NCBI RefSeq assembly: GCF_000004075.3 | Contig: NC_026655.2 | Coordinates: 5,580,001 to 5,644,000 of the forward strand | DNA: 64,000 nt | Direction of reading: 5' to 3' | From: Cucumis sativus | Lineage: Eukaryota > Streptophyta > Magnoliopsida > Cucurbitales > Cucurbitaceae | Shown here: positions 11,640 to 23,550 of the stretch, piece after piece | Numbering within the stretch: position 1 is the stretch's first letter | How the letters are laid out: each line of letters begins with the position of its first letter | Notes under the pieces: model-generated | Databases searched by the model: none | What the model was told of the DNA's origin: nothing | The model's input: only the letters and a program-made list of their open reading frames with translations | Made by a program: the position numbers and the translations under genes

Positions 11640-12620
11640 TTCTACATATTTGGACAATTTGTCTCAATTTCAATCGGAGTTGTAACAGGCTTAGAATTGA
11701 TCATATTGAACTTCTCTAGAATTTCTCTAGTATATCGTTCTTGAGAGATGAAAATACCTTCCTTTGATTGCTTCACCTTAATGCCAAGATAATATGACAT
11801 CAGCCTTATATCTGTCATTTCAAATTCTTGGGTCATCGCCCTCTTGAGATCTTCAAACATACTTGCACGATTTCCTGTACAAATGAAGTCATCCGCGTAC
11901 AAATGAACCACCAAAATATCTCCATGATCATTAGTCATAATATAAAGAGAATGTTCATAAGGGCACCTTAAATACCCATTATCAAGGAAATATTTGTTGA
12001 TTATGCTATTCAACATTCTTGGTGCTTGTTTCAATCCGTACAATGTCTTCTTCAATTTTAGAACTTTGTCCTCTTGACCTTTCACAGAATAACCAAGAGG
12101 TTGTTCGAAGTAGACTTGTTCTTCTAGATATCCATTCAAAAATGCTGATTTGACATCCATCTGAGAGATCTTCCAATTATTTTGAGCAGCAATTCCAAAC
12201 GAGCAACTGGAGCAAACACTTCATCGTAATCAATGCATTTTCTTTGAGAATATCCTTTTGCAACTAATCTTGCTTTGTATCTCTCGACTTGATCTCCTTT
12301 TTCATTTCTTTTTATCTTTAATACCCAAGCTACTGCTTTCTTTCCATTTGAAAGAGTAGAAAGTTCCCACGTATCATTCTTTTTTATGGCTTTTATTTTT
12401 TCATCCATAGCAATCTTCCAGTTGTCATTTTGTGAAGTTTCTTGAAAATTCAAAGGTTCACTGTCACCAAATAAACAAAAGAGAGTAGGGTTATTAAAAC
12501 TTTGACTTAACTCTTCAGTTTCATCATATATGTCTCATAAACTTCTCATGCCACGAGACCCTTTATTTGAACTTGTAGATGATGAAGGTGTGTTTTGTTC
12601 TGGAGTGATTTAATTTTTAC
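11640..12620 (-). mobile_element. Copia retrotransposon remnant (reverse transcriptase part)
   Basis: Minus-strand reading shows the Copia RT landmarks YKARLVAKGYSQ, FAPVARLE, MDVKSAFLNG, LYGLKQAPR and the catalytic box YADD. Only the RT region is recognised, with no LTRs, and it is broken in several places, so it is an old fossil. It lies in the spacer of the P450 palindrome and is clearly a different lineage from the two Copia elements at 36-46 kb. Confidence 0.85.
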
Positions 12621-12704
12621 AAAAAATCGTGCAAATGTGTTTGAAGATCTCAAGAGGGCGATGTTTTCACGAACATAGAGTAATAGAGTAGGATGTTTTA
12701 ATTT

Positions 12705-12835
12705 GTGGTATGGACACTTGCCTTCTCATTAAACAAAACAAAATATACTTTAATTATTTTTTCTCTTTAATTTTTTGATAAACTATTACAAGTAACAAAA
12801 TTTATAAAAAATATCTACAAATATAATAAAGTAAA
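12705..12835 (-). repeat. Orphan piece resembling the P450-3 distal promoter
   Basis: It contains TTCTCATTAAACAAAACAAA and matches 17300-17430 in the same orientation and 6890-7000 in reverse. No P450 exon is next to it. It could be the remains of a third copy of the P450-2/-3 unit. Confidence 0.55.
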
Positions 12836-13624
12836 GTAATTTACATAAATGTAACAAAAAAACCTAAAATATTTATGTTTCTTATAACAATATAAGAAAA
12901 ACTTATGACAATTGACGAAGGATTATTCTTTTCATAAATTTTATATATGTCCGATTTATATTTTCTTTATGATTTATTAATCCTGGATCATCTCGATGCA
13001 ATTAAGCATGAAGTTGAATAACTAAAGACAGAAGTCTTTCATCTTAGAACAATGTATGTTCGAGATCGAATAAAATAAAGGTACAATCCTTTTATCCCAG
13101 GGCATCTGAGTGTCACTAAGGTCTGAAATCCAATTATATAACTAAAGAAATAATTCTTTCATCTCAGGACATCTTAGGACATGGTATATTTCTAAGATGG
13201 TGTATTCAAAATCTACACGATCATGTATCGCGTGCTTGTGTTCGATTTATGGTTTGTTGATTGGAGTAATTTTTTTTGCGTTCGTGTGTTCGATTTATAG
13301 TTTATTGATTGGAGTAAAATTCTGGTAGTTTACATTGTGGATTGACTTTTTTCGTTTTCAAAATTATTTTATATCAGGTAAATATTTTGATCGGTATGAT
13401 ATTCCAGCCTTTTTTTATGAACATTCTCTTCATCAGTAGAGGATCTTTTAAATTTTTATATTTAAATATAAATTATATATCACAATTTCGATCAATGATT
13501 GTGTTTAAAATTCAAATCTAGGAACTCTAGATTTTTCTTCTTACTTCGAAGAAAATACATTTTTTCATAGATTTATACATTTTTTCATAGATTTATAGCT
13601 TCCAACTATTTTTCCAACCTTAGA
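12836..13624. other. Gene-free part of the palindrome spacer with short direct repeats
   Basis: AACTAAAGA(C/A) followed by TCTTTCATCT recurs at about 13020 and 13140. GTTCGATTTAT(G/A)GTTT(G/A)TTGATTGGAGTAA recurs, in two slightly different forms, at about 13240 and 13290. No coding sequence is recognised. Confidence 0.5.
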
Positions 13625-14025
13625 CCAAGAATCTATTACTGTCTATCAAATTTTACTAATTAAGTACTTTTAAATAAGTTAGCTAATTTTTGTTTTCTTT
13701 GAAAACATTTTTTTAATAAAAACCAAGCTAATTCTAGAAGTCTAGTTTCTAATTAAAAAGCTTTTGTGTTGCCAAATGAAAATCCAACAGTTTCACTTAA
13801 TATGAAAACCATTTTTGAAAAGAAAACCTTATCAAAATTATCAAAACCAAACTATCATTTGAAATGTCATCAAACTCAACCACAGGTATGGTGCATATCT
13901 AACTTAGAAACCAAAGCTCCATTACATTAACTTCAATACAAAACACATTTTATATAACATATGGAAATAGAAGATTTATGATCTTTTCTTTAAACAACAA
14001 TACAAAACAGTAATTTTAAGATGAA

Positions 14026-16803
14026 TTAATTAGACACAACATAAGGTATGGGATTAAGATGGAGTGGCTTTTTCTTACGAACAGTGAGTCCGTTAGCTTC
14101 TTCAACATCCAATGATTCACAACCATCAGGAAGCTTCCAATCAAACCAGTAGAGAATATTTGCCAAAGCAAATTCAAACGAAGCAATCCCAAATGATAAT
14201 CCAGGACACTTCCTTCTTCCACTACCAAATGGAATGAACTCAAAGTTTTGACCTTTATAATCAGCTGAATTAGTTTTGTCCATAAATCTCTCTGGAATGA
14301 ACTCATTTGGATTATCCCAAAATTGAGGGTCTCTTTGAATGGCCCAAGCATTCACAAACACTCTTGTTTTTGACGGAATATAGTAACCTTCAATCTCAAC
14401 GTCTGCCATTGTTTCTCTTGGCACTAAAAGAGGAACGGGTGGGTGAAGCCTTAGAGACTCTTTAATCACACATTGCATGTATTCCATTTTTTTAATGTCT
14501 TCTGCTTCTATCTTTGATTTTTTGCCAATTATTGTTCTAACTTCTTCTTGAACTTTCTTCATGATTCTTGGTTTTCTCATTAGCTCTGTCATTGTCCATT
14601 CCAACCCTGTTGCTGTTGTGTCACTTCCACCTACAAACATGTCCTATACAATCCAAACAAGACAAAATTTATTTCGAACACCTAATTTCATGTTTTACGT
14701 TTGAAATTCTTTTCTTTCAAACGTAAAACAACAAAACAATATTCTTGTTAATTTAATGGATCATCACATTTTTTTAAATATATTTGTTACAGGAAAATTA
14801 ATTTCAATCCTTAAACATTTTTCTTATATACATGTAACCACTCCATGCGTGGACTTTCTTTTTTATAATGCTCACGTCAATTTAATATCTCGCTGCTTTG
14901 TACTGCATGCCCACTATGAACTGTTTAATAATTTAAAAAATTATTAAATGAGACGAACATTATAACGTGGCTGCTTAGAAAGATTAATACATGTCAAGGT
15001 GGAGATTAAAAAAATATAATCTGCACGTGCCACTAATAATTATTATTATATAAAACGTTAAAATATATATATAATTTTCTTTAGTTAGAATTAAAATATT
15101 TCTAGACATGCATTTTCATGTGCTCCTATAGTGATAAGGAATTGCATCTACATTTTTCTTGTATATCAATTGAGAAAACTAAGAAATACAATAGATCACT
15201 ATCAATAAAATTCCACTTAATGTAAGCCTACAATAAATAATAAGAAGTTTTAAAAGTCGGTTTACTGAGTTCATAAAATATGTGTTTAATTGGCATACAT
15301 TATAAACTCTGTTTCTCAATTTTTACTTTTACTTCTGATTTACAATGGCCTACCAAACAAGTCATAACTTGTCAGTAAAAAAAACGTTTGATCTGTTAAA
15401 TCAAATATATTTTTTACTATAAAAATTTGTATTTTCAAAAGATTTCTAAAAATATCTCTCAATATTGAATGTTCTTAATTTTTTCATATTAAAGACAAAA
15501 AAACAAAGACAGACACATCAGGAGGACTGTTTTGTTGCTTCCCTGTTTGAAGGTCAAAACTAAAAGCACACATGCTGTTGGGGAGTTTTAGGAGGAAAGT
15601 AATGACAATACGACCTTTATTTAAAATGGGGGAGAATATTTATTAATTAACTTCAATTGTATATTTAATTTTTATGAGTTTTGAGAAAAAACAAGAATTG
15701 ATCAGAATTAAATTTTGATTTCTTTCGATGAAATTCTCTATTCTTTTTTTACCATGTGTCAAGGTAACAAAACAAATATATAGTAAAATTTCACTATCTA
15801 AACAATGATAAATATGTACATATATATCTAACAATTGTATCCTAAAATTGGATGTATTGTAATATATGAAAGAAGAAATTAAAGAGAGAGAACTAACCAA
15901 AACAATTGCTTTGAGGTTATCAAGAGAGAAATGATAGTCAAGCTTGTCATCTTGTTGAAGTTGTAGCATAATATCCACAAAATCCTTTTTCGATTCATAA
16001 TCATCGATATTAATTACACCTCCTGATCGCTTGATCTTCTCCTTATGTTCTTCAACAACTTTACTAAAAAACTCATCTAATGTTTTGAAACAATTCTTCA
16101 AATCCCAATGAAATCCTCTAATAACATCAATAATCCAACCAAATGAAGGGAAAAAATCCTCAAAACAAAACGCTGTTATTATCACCATAACCTTTCTTGA
16201 TATCTCCTCAAATCTACTCTTCCCATCTTCATTCTCAAATTTCTCTCCCATAACACATCTTGAAACAATATTATTTGATGTTCGGAAAAACAAATGCCCA
16301 AGATCCAAACTACCATCACTCCCACTCTTACGAATCTTATTAACAAGAGAATCAATTTCTTCATCTCTAACGTATTGAAAAGACTCAACTCTTTTCACAC
16401 TAAAAAGCTCAAGAGCACATATTTTTCTTGCTTGGCGCCAGTACTCACCATATGGGGCAAAACCCATATCTTGGCATCCATAAAGCAAGGTTTTTGCCGC
16501 AGTCGTTTGGGGTCGGTTAGAGAATACAAGGTCATGGGTTTTCATGACTTGTTCGGCCATTTTCGCCGAGGAAATTACGAGGACAGGAGCTTGGCCTAGC
16601 TTTAAGAGCATTAGAGGGCCATATTTTTGGGAAAGAGTGGCCAAGGATTGGTGTGGTAGGGAGCCTAGTTGGTGAAGGTTGCCAATTAGGGGAAGTCTTA
16701 GAGGTGAAGGAGGGAAGTTGGGGGTTTTGGGTTTGAAGAAGAATAGTTTTAGTGAAAGTAAGAAGATGAAGATAAAGAAGAGTAAAGATGAGATGGGATC
16801 CAT
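14026..16803 (-). CDS. Cytochrome P450, CYP71 clan (P450-3)
   Basis: Exons 16803-15898 and 14643-14026 give 507 residues; the intron is 1254 bp, phase 0. MDPISS is taken as the start; an in-frame ATG at 16830 would add nine residues. Hinge, WRQARK C-helix, GGSDTT I-helix, ExxR and the FGSGRRKCPG heme loop (Cys448) are all present. Differences from P450-2 cluster in exon 1 after the C-helix region (for example R/Q, V/A, F/V, H/N and F/L changes), with only three in exon 2. Exon 1 stays open for more than 80 codons into the intron, so intron retention would give a heme-less protein of about 386 residues. Substrate unknown. Confidence 0.88.
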
Positions 16804-16859
16804 TTCTTTTGAATCTAGCTCTCCCTCCAAACTTGATGTGGTTTGAGTGTTTTAAAGTG

Positions 16860-16867
16860 TATTTATA
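16860..16867 (-). promoter_or_regulatory. Probable TATA box of P450-3
   Basis: TATAAATA on the minus strand lies 57-64 bases before the MDPISS start, mirroring P450-2. Confidence 0.6.
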
Positions 16868-18192
16868 GACAATTCAATCTGTTTCCTCCGAACTTTTGGA
16901 TGGTTTATCAATTAAAAATTATGTATATATTAATTTATGCATATTTGAGCATATTCCACAATGTGCTGGAAACAACTTACAATGGTCACCTATGTTTTTT
17001 GCGAGCTAGAATAATATGTAAATTTTAGTTATCTTAAAGTAAAAAAAGTAGCATTATTACATGTCAAATTGAATTATAAAGTCTAGAGTTCACATGCTAG
17101 AGTTAAAAAGTCCCAGCAGTTCAGATTTAGAGTACTTTATAACAACAAAGTTTATTGATAAATGTTTTAGATGATCATATAATGAAATTTTACCTTTCAC
17201 TTAACAGCTAAAGTTTTTGAAGTGTGGGTTATCCTCTCCTCCTACATGCAAGTTTGTTGTCGCCGTCCATTCGTTCGGTCAAAATGGGTATGGGCATGCA
17301 GTATGGGCAATTGCGTTCTCATTAAACAAAACAAAATATACTTTGATTTCTTCTCTCTTTAATTTATTTGAAAAACAATTTTAAGTAACAAACTTTTATA
17401 AAAATATTTATTAGTATAATAAAATATTACGATAGCTGGGATAAACAAAGGTAGATTATTATCTAAATTGTTGTAAATTAGAGATTAAAAATAAATCAAA
17501 GAAAAGTCAATTGATCTTAGATTTGAAACGTTTTTGTTTTTCTGTCTCTGGTATTATTAAAAGAATTCAATCTTCCAAATAACCCTCTTCTCTCCCTTCT
17601 GTTCTCTCCATTATTGTTTAAGGAAGAAGGAGGGAATAATGTAATAATCGGTATGATGATATATGATAGAGAGCTAACAATTTTCAACCTCAAGTGAACG
17701 TCACGTAAAGATAATTATAGATGTTAGCAGTATTTTTCTTGAAGCTATACACACAATTTTATTCTAATATTAAAGGATAACATTTTTTAATTGTTAGTTC
17801 CCCCTTCTATATCAACACATAAAAACAAATAAGTTCGTCAGAAATTAATTCTCGTTTTCTTATTATGTATATAGACTTTTCTGATATTATATTATACATT
17901 TCTTTTAGGTAGTACATGACTATTACTCTAATATTAATTTCAATGGTGGAAAGAGACCATCATATAAAAATAGAAAATTTGTTTTAAATGATGTAAATAT
18001 TCACTTAAAAATTTTATATTTAGTGGGATAGATATGGATATCATCTGTCGGTGTCGAGTTAATAGCATTTACCATGGATAGATAACAACTTTTATTTTAT
18101 CAATGATATCTTGCAATATTTGAAAACAACTTTATTTGATAGTACAAAAAACACACTTTTAAAGTTTAAGATTTAAGATATATTCTACTATA

Positions 18193-18280
18193 GAAAAAGG
18201 TGGACGGGACATTTGTCGAGTTGCAAATATACAAATGAAAAAGGTGGACTGGACATTTGTCGAGTTGCAAATATACAAAT
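18193..18280 (+). repeat. 44-bp tandem duplication
   Basis: Two near-identical units starting GAAAAAGGTGGAC and holding ATTTGTCGAGTTGC begin at 18193 and 18237. They lie just outside the right palindrome arm. Confidence 0.85.
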
Positions 18281-18299
18281 TTTGCATTACTTACAAAAT

Positions 18300-19583
18300 G
18301 GGTTTGGAGGTTTGTCAATGAGCAGAAGTCTCTAGAAGATGTTTATAATTGCAAAATATGACAGAGAGTGCATTGGTGGGATCCCAACAAGGAGTAAAGA
18401 TAGTAGTAGCAAGTCTCCATGGAACTCGATTATCAAATGTGTGGACTGGTTCTTTGCTCATACCAAATGGAAAATAAAAAATGAAGAAAATATCTCTTTC
18501 TGGTATGGATCGTGGACAGAGATATCTCCTCTTTCTCTCAATAAACCTAGACTATATGCTTTATCAACTTTACAGCATGGTAGTGTCAATGATTTTTGGA
18601 ACCAAAGTACCAATGATTGAGACCTCTCTTAAGTCCCCCAGACAGCAATCTGGGTTTTGATAAACCACTGGCAACTTTGCAAAAGCGAAAATTTCAGTGT
18701 TGCATCTGTTCAAAAAGCGATACATGTTTTTGATCTCAGGAATGAATGCAACAGAGACCTAATGATCTTAAAAACCATATGGAAATCGAGTATGTCCAAA
18801 AAGTGCAAATTGTTCGCATGGTCTCTCCTCCATGGTTGTATTAATACGGCAGAAAAGCTCTGAAAAAGACTTTCACAATGGTGCTTAAATCCAAACAGGT
18901 GCGTTCTTTGTAAAACTCATTTTGAAAATATAAACCATATATTTACCACTTGTGCTGCAGCCATTTTCATTTGAATTTTTTTTTTTTTTTTTGAAAATTT
19001 ATTGAATTGGCATCATGACAACAAAAGCATAGCTAATCTTTGTGAACACATATGCCGCTTCAAAACCAAAAAAAAACAAAAAATGATCCATCTTCTTCAA
19101 TACGATTGCCACATCCCTTTGGACTATTTAGCTTGACAGAAGCAATTGAATATTCAACAACAAAGCCAGAACAGAGACTGATTTATGGGAAGACATTAAA
19201 TCTCTCACGGGACTCTGGAGTAGTAGATCTAAACTTTTCTCTAACTACAATGCTAGTCCATTAGCTTTAAACATTCATGCTTTTGTATAACTGTTGAGCT
19301 TTTCTCTAGCCTTTTTCTTTGATCTTTCCTTGTTTTCTATACTTCTTTCTTGAAATCAATGAAGCGAGAATGATGATGATGCTAAGGGGATGTCGATCTA
19401 TTGGAGATGTCTGGTTATACCTACCAACCTATGTATTCTTTTTTCGAAAAAGATTTAAGATATACAAAAAATTATTGATTTTGTTTAAAATTATGCCAAT
19501 AAAGTTCGAATTGCAATCCCATAAAATTTAATATATTCCCTTGCGGGGTTGATGAATAAATTTAATGAAATTAAAAAAAAAAA
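18300..19583 (+). mobile_element. 5'-truncated LINE with poly(A) tail
   Basis: Plus-strand peptides include NISFWYGSWTEISPLS and SKKCKLFAWSLLHGCINTAEKL, the zf-RVT region. They are followed by a 3' tail holding ATGAAGCGAGAATGATGATG and ending in an A-run at about 19571-19583. The frame is broken several times. Related 3' tails are at 30150-30350 (+) and 25158-25300 (-). The 5' limit is approximate. Confidence 0.75.
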
Positions 19584-19589
19584 AATTCT

Positions 19590-19850
19590 AGGTATGTCAT
19601 GGAGTAAAAATTTGGATAATTATTATAATAGATTATTTTAGAAATAACAATCAAGTGTATAACGACATTTTAAAAAATTGAAAATATATTCAAGTTTGTT
19701 TATTAGTTATAGAATTGTAAGAGTTCGATAGATTTTGTTATGTTTGCAATTTTTTAAAAACGTTGTTATATATGTTAATGTTTTGAACATGATAACGGTT
19801 ATGTTTGCAATTTGTTAGATATTCATTTTATATATATATATATAAAAAAA
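19590..19850. repeat. Dispersed AT-rich repeat
   Basis: It shares TATTTTAGAAATAACAATCAA, TATGTTTGCAATTTTTTA and GTTGTTATAT with the repeat pieces at 5090-5410 and 29930-30080. A similar fragment continues at 20110-20240, next to the 3' end of P450-4. Confidence 0.45.
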
Positions 19851-19865
19851 AGCATCTATTAATAA

Positions 19866-20010
19866 CAAAAATGAAAGGGTCGTGAGAATTTCTCATCATA
19901 AAAATGATGAGAGTTACAAAGTAAAAGTTAAATTTTGTGTATATATACCTGAAAAAGTTTAGTTTAGGCATGTGTTCAAAAGTTTTTTAGGTTAACAAAG
20001 TGAAGTGATT
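19866..20010 (+). repeat. 3'-flank segment of P450-4, also at 30686-30835
   Basis: It is nearly identical to 30686-30835 (shared AAAGGGTCGTGAGAATTTCT and GTTCAAAAGTTTTTTAGGTT). In the second copy about 1.2 kb separates it from the rest of the matching P450-6 flank (32005-32070), while here the two parts are adjacent (20040-20105). Confidence 0.75.
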
Positions 20011-20254
20011 TATATTATGTATTAAACAAAAGATAGAGATCTTAAGATTCCAAGTCTAGCCCCAATGGAATTTTAAACAAGAGATTCAACTTAGACCGAT
20101 TGCGATATAATATTATAATAAATAACAATAACAAAAAAATTTAAAAATTACCAATATAGAAAAGTTTATCAAGAATTTTGGTATGTTTACCCTTTTTCCA
20201 AAATGTTGTTATATAACGCTATATTTGCAAATACCCATACGAGTATTACAAAAG

Positions 20255-22045
20255 TTACACACAATATGGAATTGGAATAAGATGGAGTGAAAGTTTCTTG
20301 GAAATGGCAAGGCCATGTTGTTCAGTCATATCCAACAACTTCCCATCTGGAAGCTTCCAATCAAACCAATGAAGAAGATTGGCCAATACATATTCAAAAG
20401 AAGCAATTCCGAATGACATTCCAACGCACATCCTTCTTCCACTCCCAAATGGAATGAACTCAAAGTCATGACCTTTGAAATCAACTGCTTTCTTTTCTTC
20501 CATGAATCTCTCTGGAACGAACTGGTTTGGGCTTTCCCAGATTTCGGGGTCTCTTTGAATTGTCCAAACATTGATCCACACCCTTGTTTTTGGTGGAATT
20601 TGGTAGCCTTCAAGGTTAAAACTTCCCGTTGTTTCTCTTGGCAACAAAAGAGGACCTGGTGGGTGAAGTCTTAAAGTTTCTTTTATAACACATTTCATGT
20701 ACTCCATTTTTTGGATGTCTTTTGTTTCAATCTTTGTCTTTTTACCAACTATTGTTCTGACCTCTTCTTGAACTTTTTTCATGGCTGTTGGGTTTCTCAT
20801 CAGTTCAGCCATTGACCATTCCAAACTTACTGCTGTTGTGTCTGTTCCAGCTACAAACATATCCTGCATTTGGACACCCGGCCACTAGGAAATTATGTTA
20901 TATGATCGTCAAAATTCAAATTAGGATGGAAGAGATTAATTTATTATTTTATGCAAGTAGTCAGAAGGGATTTATAAAGATAGTTGAATCCAAAGTTATA
21001 ATTCTCTAAGTCGAGATAATGCATGTAGCAATAGGTGTGCGCGTGAGAGAGAGAGAAGAAACAAAACCAGTAGAATTGCTTTGAAATTTTCCATCGTGAA
21101 ATGATAATCAAGTGCGTCTTGTTGTTGCAATTTGAGCATAACCCCCACAAAATCCTTCTCAGAAGGTAGATCGTCACCACTCTTCAATTTTTCCCTACGT
21201 TCTTCAATCACTTTCTCAACAAGCTTATCCAATGTTTCAACACAAGCTTTGAGTTGACCATGAAATCCTTTCAAAACATCAATCCATCCAAGCCAAGGAA
21301 AAACATCCCCAACACAAAACTCAGCCAAAAGCACCATAGCCTTTCTTGTAACTTCGCCGAAGTATCCATCATGTTCTTCCACAAACTTCTCTCCCAAAAC
21401 ACATCTCCCCACAATATTGTTTGAAGTTGACAACAAGAGCTCCTTGAGATTGATCACACACAATAATGGGTTATCCTTATTACATTTTTCAATCTTTTTC
21501 ACTAGCCTTGCAACTTCTTCATCTCTAACATGTTGGAAAGACTGAACTTTTTTGGAACTCAAGAGCTCCAAAACACATAATTTTCTTGCCTGTCTCCAAT
21601 GTTCTCCATAGGAAGCAAAGGCCACATCATGACATCCATAGAATATGGATTTTGCAGCTGTGTTTTGGACTCTGTTTGAGCAGATGGTATCATGGGACTT
21701 AATTACTTCTTTAGCTAGTTTTGTTGATGAGACAACAAGAGTTGGGGTTTGACCTAGTTTGAGGAGCATGAGAGGCCCATATTTCTCTGTAAGAGCTGCC
21801 ACTGAGCGGTGTGGGAGGCTGCCTAGTTGGTGAAGGTTGCCAATTATTGGGAGTTGTGGTGGTGATGGTGGTAAGTTGTTGATTTTGGGGTTTTTGGTGG
21901 ACAGGAATTTGAGTGAAAGTAGGAAGAGGAGGAAGAGGAGGAAGATGAGTACTGAAGAAGAGGTGGGATTATTGACGTCAATGTTGTTTCCATAGGGAAA
22001 GTACTGCACAAGTTGGAGGAAAATTTTGTAGGATGTTGGATCCAT
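20255..22045 (-). CDS. Cytochrome P450, CYP71 clan (P450-4)
   Basis: Exons 22045-21068 and 20863-20255 give 528 residues around a 204-bp phase-0 intron. It has a long polar N-terminus (MDPTSYK...) before the anchor (about residues 33-50), the hinge PPSPPQLP, a WRQARK C-helix, the I-helix AGTDTT, ExxR in KETLRLHP, FVPERF and the heme loop FGSGRRMCVG with Cys472. It differs from P450-6 by about a dozen residues and a four-residue gap in the anchor. Changes are concentrated in the first 90 residues; exon 2 has only two and the introns differ by about three bases. This is the same group as P450-7 and P450-8. Substrate unknown. Confidence 0.88.
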
Positions 22046-22097
22046 TTCTCTCTTTCTCCCTTTTTCTTGTGGGGAAATGGTTTAGAGATCAAGCCAG

Positions 22098-22104
22098 ATT
22101 TATA
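22098..22104 (-). promoter_or_regulatory. Probable TATA box of P450-4
   Basis: TATAAAT on the minus strand lies 53-59 bases before the ATG; the same CCCACTATAAAT context precedes P450-6. Confidence 0.6.
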
Positions 22105-22139
22105 GTGGGGAGAGAGGCAATTTGAAAGTTTGGTTCTTC

Positions 22140-23320
22140 AATCAAAGTTTAATCTATTTTAGTATATATATAAATATAGTGAGACATCCTAAAAGTTTTA
22201 GGTCAATTTTATTTAATGGTCTTGAAATAATTGGTTTATTTTCGTTTTAAAGATTAGATGGAAATAATTCAATTATAATTTTAAAAAATTTGGATAATTT
22301 GGTTGGTTTTGAAAATTGAATTATGGTAGTCATTAAAGACTTTAAATTTGGAGTTTGAATTTGTAAAGGAATGAAAAGATTTGATAAATTAAATTAAGAA
22401 AAAGAAGAGGAATATACATATGCATAGACACTAGTTAGGTAAGTATTGTTTATTGTTTTCTAAAAAAATAGAATCCCAACTTCTGCGAATACAAGGAAGA
22501 GATTTGTGTAGTTTTTCCTTTTAGTTCACCTAATAATGTTGACAACCTTACAGAACTGTGCAAACACATCTGCTCAATAAACTTCAAAGTCTGAAAAGGG
22601 TTTGATTCTTTTCAACCCTCTGGTAGCCATCACTTGAACAACTTGAGTGGAAAGGAATAATAGACTTTTCAACAATACACATGCCTCCCAATATTTGCAA
22701 CCTCACTATTTTATGGTCTTCAAACATTATTTTACTTAGCTTTTGGTTAGATTTTACATTAACGCTTATCTCTACCCTATCTATAATAGTTCTAAACTTT
22801 GTATCCCTTAGACTTCATTGAATATATTTCTAGTGGAGGTCCTTGATTCACCCATCAAATATCACTTTCTAAAAAAACATAGATATTGGTAATAGTATTA
22901 AGATTGCAGTTTCGTAGATTTCTTTAGGTGGTCATCTCTACCTTCTTGTAAGAAATATTTATTCTCTTTTAAATTAATATTTCTCTAGCGTAAGTATATA
23001 TATTACTCTTTTCATTTTTAAGATTAACAACCTTGTCAAAACAGTGTGCACATTCAACCTTTTGAGCCATGTATTTTTTCTGAGTATTATTATATTCCTT
23101 ACTGAGATTTTTCTCTTTTTATATTGATGGTGGGATCAATATGCAATGCTAATTCACTCAAATTAGGTTTAATAGGGTATTTTTTTTTCTTGTTTTATAT
23201 CTATTATTTAGTTATATTTGTCTACATAGCTAGTAAAATTTTATTTTGTTTTACTCTATTTCAAAACAACTCGAAATAAAAATATGGATGGACATGACAT
23301 GTTTAATTTTGTTATGTAAG
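22140..23320. other. 5' flank of P450-4, no gene seen
   Basis: AT-rich. A short piece at 22490-22540 matches the upstream blocks of P450-1 and P450-6. The next 770 bases (about 22545-23315) have no match in the P450-1 flank, where the two block halves touch, so an insertion of unknown type is likely here. Confidence 0.4.
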
Positions 23321-23324
23321 GTAT

Positions 23325-23520
23325 TGAATAGGTCACCATAAACCATTGAATTCAATCAAACCTCAATTACCACATATTTTTACTTGGCTATCATTAACAC
23401 CACTTTTCTCTTTTCTTTTTTTTTGTCCATTTGAGTGTGACTGCCCGATGACTTGTAGTTTTGCAGTTCAAAAATGGCTTTCATTGCATACCCACATGTG
23501 ACATTATCTTAAATTGAATC
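23325..23520 (-). repeat. Conserved P450-upstream block, copy C (upstream of P450-4)
   Basis: Reverse complement of 960-1165, sharing GAATAGGTCACCA and TTTGAGTGTGACTGC with the other minus-strand copy at 30960-31165. It lies 1.3-1.5 kb before the P450-4 start. Confidence 0.7.
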
Positions 23521-23550
23521 TCTCTTGATGATCACAAAAAACCAAAAAAC

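Larger units (their letters stand above)
13625..18115 (-). repeat. Right arm of the large inverted repeat
   Basis: This is the reverse complement of 6290-10680 with small insertions and deletions. It holds P450-3 in the opposite orientation to P450-2, so the two genes are arranged tail to tail (3' ends facing across the spacer). Confidence 0.85.

Noticed and set aside
5455-19583. LINE pieces at 5455-6045 and 18300-19583 as part of the P450 palindrome
   Set aside because: Both are on the plus strand, whereas an inverted repeat would place one on each strand; the arms end before reaching them.
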